Of a DNA stretch of 8,471 nucleotides, positions 7,608 to 8,471 are shown one piece after another. The position numbers and the translations under genes are program-made. The DNA is from Holophaga sp. (lineage in GTDB: Bacteria > Acidobacteriota > Holophagae > Holophagales > Holophagaceae). The DNA is taken from the NCBI GenBank assembly GCA_031292735.1, contig JARLGP010000141.1, forward strand, positions 1-8,471, given 5' to 3'. Under the pieces are notes generated by a model, which saw only the letters and a list, made by a program, of their open reading frames with translations, was not told where the DNA came from and did no database searches. Each line of letters begins with the position of its first letter. Positions within the stretch are counted from its first letter, which is position 1.

Positions 7608-7612
7608 CTCCT
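7608..7612 (-). promoter_or_regulatory. Ribosome binding site deciding a GTG start for aspartate kinase
   Basis: Read on the minus strand, AGGAG is followed by the 7-nt spacer ATACATC and then GTG (7600-7598). This is a near-ideal arrangement and settles the start between GTG 7600, ATG 7594 and ATG 7630. Confidence 0.7.
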
Positions 7613-7767
7613 GTCCGGCCGGCAAGGCATCCTGGGATCCGCCGGCCCTGGAGCAAGGTTCGGCCTGGGCTCGTCAAGAAAGTGTCAACAGTGCCCGCGG
7701 TTACGTTAAGAAAAAATCATATGGACCAGGGGTGGAACCCAAGCCGGAGTTTGCTCATTCCACTACC
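7613..7767. promoter_or_regulatory. Divergent aspartate kinase / secreted-protein intergenic region
   Basis: The gap holds both promoters. On the minus strand a perfect -35-like TTGACA occurs at 7688-7683, but no fair -10 lies 16-19 bp beyond it. On the plus strand there is an A-rich segment (TTAAGAAAAAATCATATG, about 7706-7723) that may carry the promoter of the small secreted protein. GTCAA occurs twice, at 7673-7677 and 7684-7688, exactly 11 bp apart, as in tandem sites for winged-helix response regulators. I see no terminator. Confidence 0.35.
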
Positions 7768-7783
7768 AGGAGGTGCGCAGGCC

Positions 7784-8209
7784 ATGTCTCTTCCAATGCA
7801 AGCCAACCGGTCCAGGGTGCGTTCCGCCTGGCAGGCCCTGGGACTCTTATGCTGTCTGGGCGCCGGAACCTCGGCCTGGGCGATCTATGGAGATATCAAG
7901 ACCGTGGCCCCGGAGACCCCGCTGCCCGGCAGCTGGGTGGTGCTGGGCTACACGGGGCCCTGTCCGCCCATGGGACCCTTCGATGAATGCCGTTGGCGGG
8001 TGGTGATGGACACCTTCGGCGCGCCCTACGGCACCCGGCTCCAGGTGCACTACCTTTCCCCGCTGCCCGACGGCTGGAAGGTGCTGAGCAGGAGCCGGAA
8101 CCCGGGCCCGGGGGATTGTTTGATGGAGATCGAGAACGAGAACCAGCATCCGTGCGAGCGGGGGGATTTTGACGAACCGGACGCGGCGCCTGGTTCTCCC
8201 GCGGACTAG
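7784..8209 (+). CDS. Small secreted hypothetical protein with four cysteines
   Basis: Not recognised. The 141-residue product starts at the ATG preceded by AGGAGGT (7768-7774, 9-nt spacer). The N-terminus is a Sec-type signal peptide: basic n-region (QANRSRVRS), hydrophobic core ALGLLCCLGAGTSA (18-31) and an A-W-A site giving predicted cleavage after residue 33, before IYGD. The two Cys in the core do not form a lipobox because Leu and Cys occupy the -1 position. The mature part of about 108 residues has Cys60, Cys69, Cys112 and Cys124, which could form two disulfides in the periplasm or outside. It has PGSWVVLGYTGPCPPMGPFDECRW-like Gly/Pro/aromatic content and an acidic Pro-rich tail ending PGSPAD. 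An in-frame ATG at 7721 lacks an RBS and would bury the signal peptide. Codon use is like that of its neighbours. Confidence 0.75.
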   Translation: MSLPMQANRSRVRSAWQALGLLCCLGAGTSAWAIYGDIKTVAPETPLPGSWVVLGYTGPCPPMGPFDECRWRVVMDTFGAPYGTRLQVHYLSPLPDGWKVLSRSRNPGPGDCLMEIENENQHPCERGDFDEPDAAPGSPAD

Positions 8210-8275
8210 AACCTAAGCCGTTGTTAAGGAATAACCATTCCCGTTTCGCGCGGCCCCGGCATAAGGTCCTTAGAT

Positions 8276-8301
8276 CCCTTGCGACGCATGCGTCGCAAGG
8301 G
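8276..8301. repeat. 26-bp perfect palindrome
   Basis: The half-site CCCTTGCGACGCA (8276-8288) is followed directly by its exact reverse complement (8289-8301) with no central spacer; the centre is GCATGC. As RNA it could fold into a strong stem, but no T-run follows in either direction. As DNA it could be a dimer-binding operator or part of a repeat element. It begins 67 bp after the stop of the secreted-protein gene. Confidence 0.9.
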
Positions 8302-8364
8302 CTGCAGTTTGGACATTTTGTCCCGTCCCATCCTGACCTGCTGGTGGCTCCGGAAACGTTCGTC

Positions 8365-8416
8365 CGAGTCCCTCGGCACGGCGCCGCCTCAACTCGGGTC
8401 CCCCGGCCAGGCGCCG
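8365..8416. repeat. Imperfect direct repeat, two 22-bp copies with a 30-bp period
   Basis: The copies at 8365-8386 and 8395-8416 match at 18 of 22 positions, with a shared pattern CG.GTCCC.CGGC then GGCGCCG. The flanks do not match. The separate inverted pair CCGAGT/ACTCGG (8364-8369 and 8392-8397) overlaps the copies, so hairpin and direct repeat compete. Confidence 0.55.
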
Positions 8417-8432
8417 ACCCACGCTTACGCTT

Positions 8433-8471
8433 CGGACTTTCCGTCCTCGCAAGCTGCGGGCGGAAAGTCCG
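8433..8471. repeat. 39-nt hairpin-forming inverted repeat at the window edge
   Basis: CGGACTTTCCG (8433-8443) pairs perfectly with CGGAAAGTCCG (8461-8471). The inside continues the stem: CGCA (8448-8451) pairs with TGCG (8455-8458) around AGC, and CC (8445-8446) pairs with GG (8459-8460), leaving T8444 and T8447 bulged. This gives about 17 bp in total. It may be a REP-like repeat, an attachment or recombination hairpin, or a terminator whose tail lies outside the window. Confidence 0.75.

Larger units (their letters stand above)
8210..8471. other. Gene-free right-hand intergenic region rich in dyads and repeats
   Basis: I see no credible gene or tRNA here. The reverse-strand 60-codon frame at 8270-8452 is arginine-rich and crosses the palindromes, so it is unlikely to be real. 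Short dyads include GGAAT-AACC-ATTCC (8228-8241), TAAGG-T-CCTTA (8262-8272) and GGACA-TTT-TGTCC (8311-8323). A tandem ACGCTT hexamer sits at 8421-8432. The larger elements are listed separately. The density of symmetry suggests an intergenic repeat family, the end of a mobile element, or a structured RNA or terminator zone; the region continues beyond the window. Confidence 0.5.

Noticed and set aside
8276..8323. An intrinsic terminator for the secreted-protein gene
   Set aside because: The stem is strong, but the sequence after it is GCTGCAGTTTGG rather than a T-run, and the later TTTT belongs to a separate short dyad.
8270..8452. A 60-codon minus-strand frame in the right-hand region
   Set aside because: It is arginine-rich, has no RBS I can defend, and runs through palindromes and direct repeats.

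Overview
The window is gene-dense, very GC-rich bacterial chromosome (G/C strongly preferred at third codon positions). It holds seven supported protein genes, one of them cut by the left edge. A FeoB-type Fe(II) transporter and a complete chorismate branch suggest a free-living, probably Gram-negative-type bacterium that meets low-oxygen or ferrous-iron conditions. I cannot assign a taxon from these genes. A deeply branching, high-GC group such as the Acidobacteriota (Holophagae) or a proteobacterial relative is only a guess, prompted by the atypical EPSP synthase and the non-canonical chorismate synthase signature.

Layout. Positions 1-1311 (minus) encode the N-terminal G domain, spacer domain and start of the membrane part of FeoB; the gene runs off the left edge. 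A 189-bp divergent intergenic region (1312-1500), rich in dyads, separates it from an orphan PAS-histidine kinase on the plus strand (1501-2697). After an AT-richer gap comes a tightly packed plus-strand block: a 55-residue charged protein (2781-2948), aroA (2953-4191), aroC (4193-5197) and an EamA/DMT transporter (5197-6099). The junctions are +4 nt, +1 nt and a 1-nt overlap, so this is very probably one translationally coupled operon. The final two biosynthetic steps to chorismate (AroA, then AroC) are consecutive, and the transporter may export a related metabolite.

A LysC-type aspartate kinase converges on the transporter from the minus strand (6107-7600), with 7 bp between the two stop codons. 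Diverging from it is a small secreted protein with four cysteines in its mature part (7784-8209), not recognised. The last 262 bp (8210-8471) hold no credible gene but are full of symmetry: a 26-bp perfect palindrome, several short dyads, a 22-bp imperfect direct repeat with a 30-bp period, and a 39-nt hairpin ending exactly at the window edge.

Overall this is mostly core metabolism. The parts most worth a second look are the structured right-hand intergenic region, the dyad-rich feoB/kinase regulatory region, the unusual active-site motifs of AroA and AroC, and the small protein coupled to aroA. I did not find a convincing new multi-gene system.
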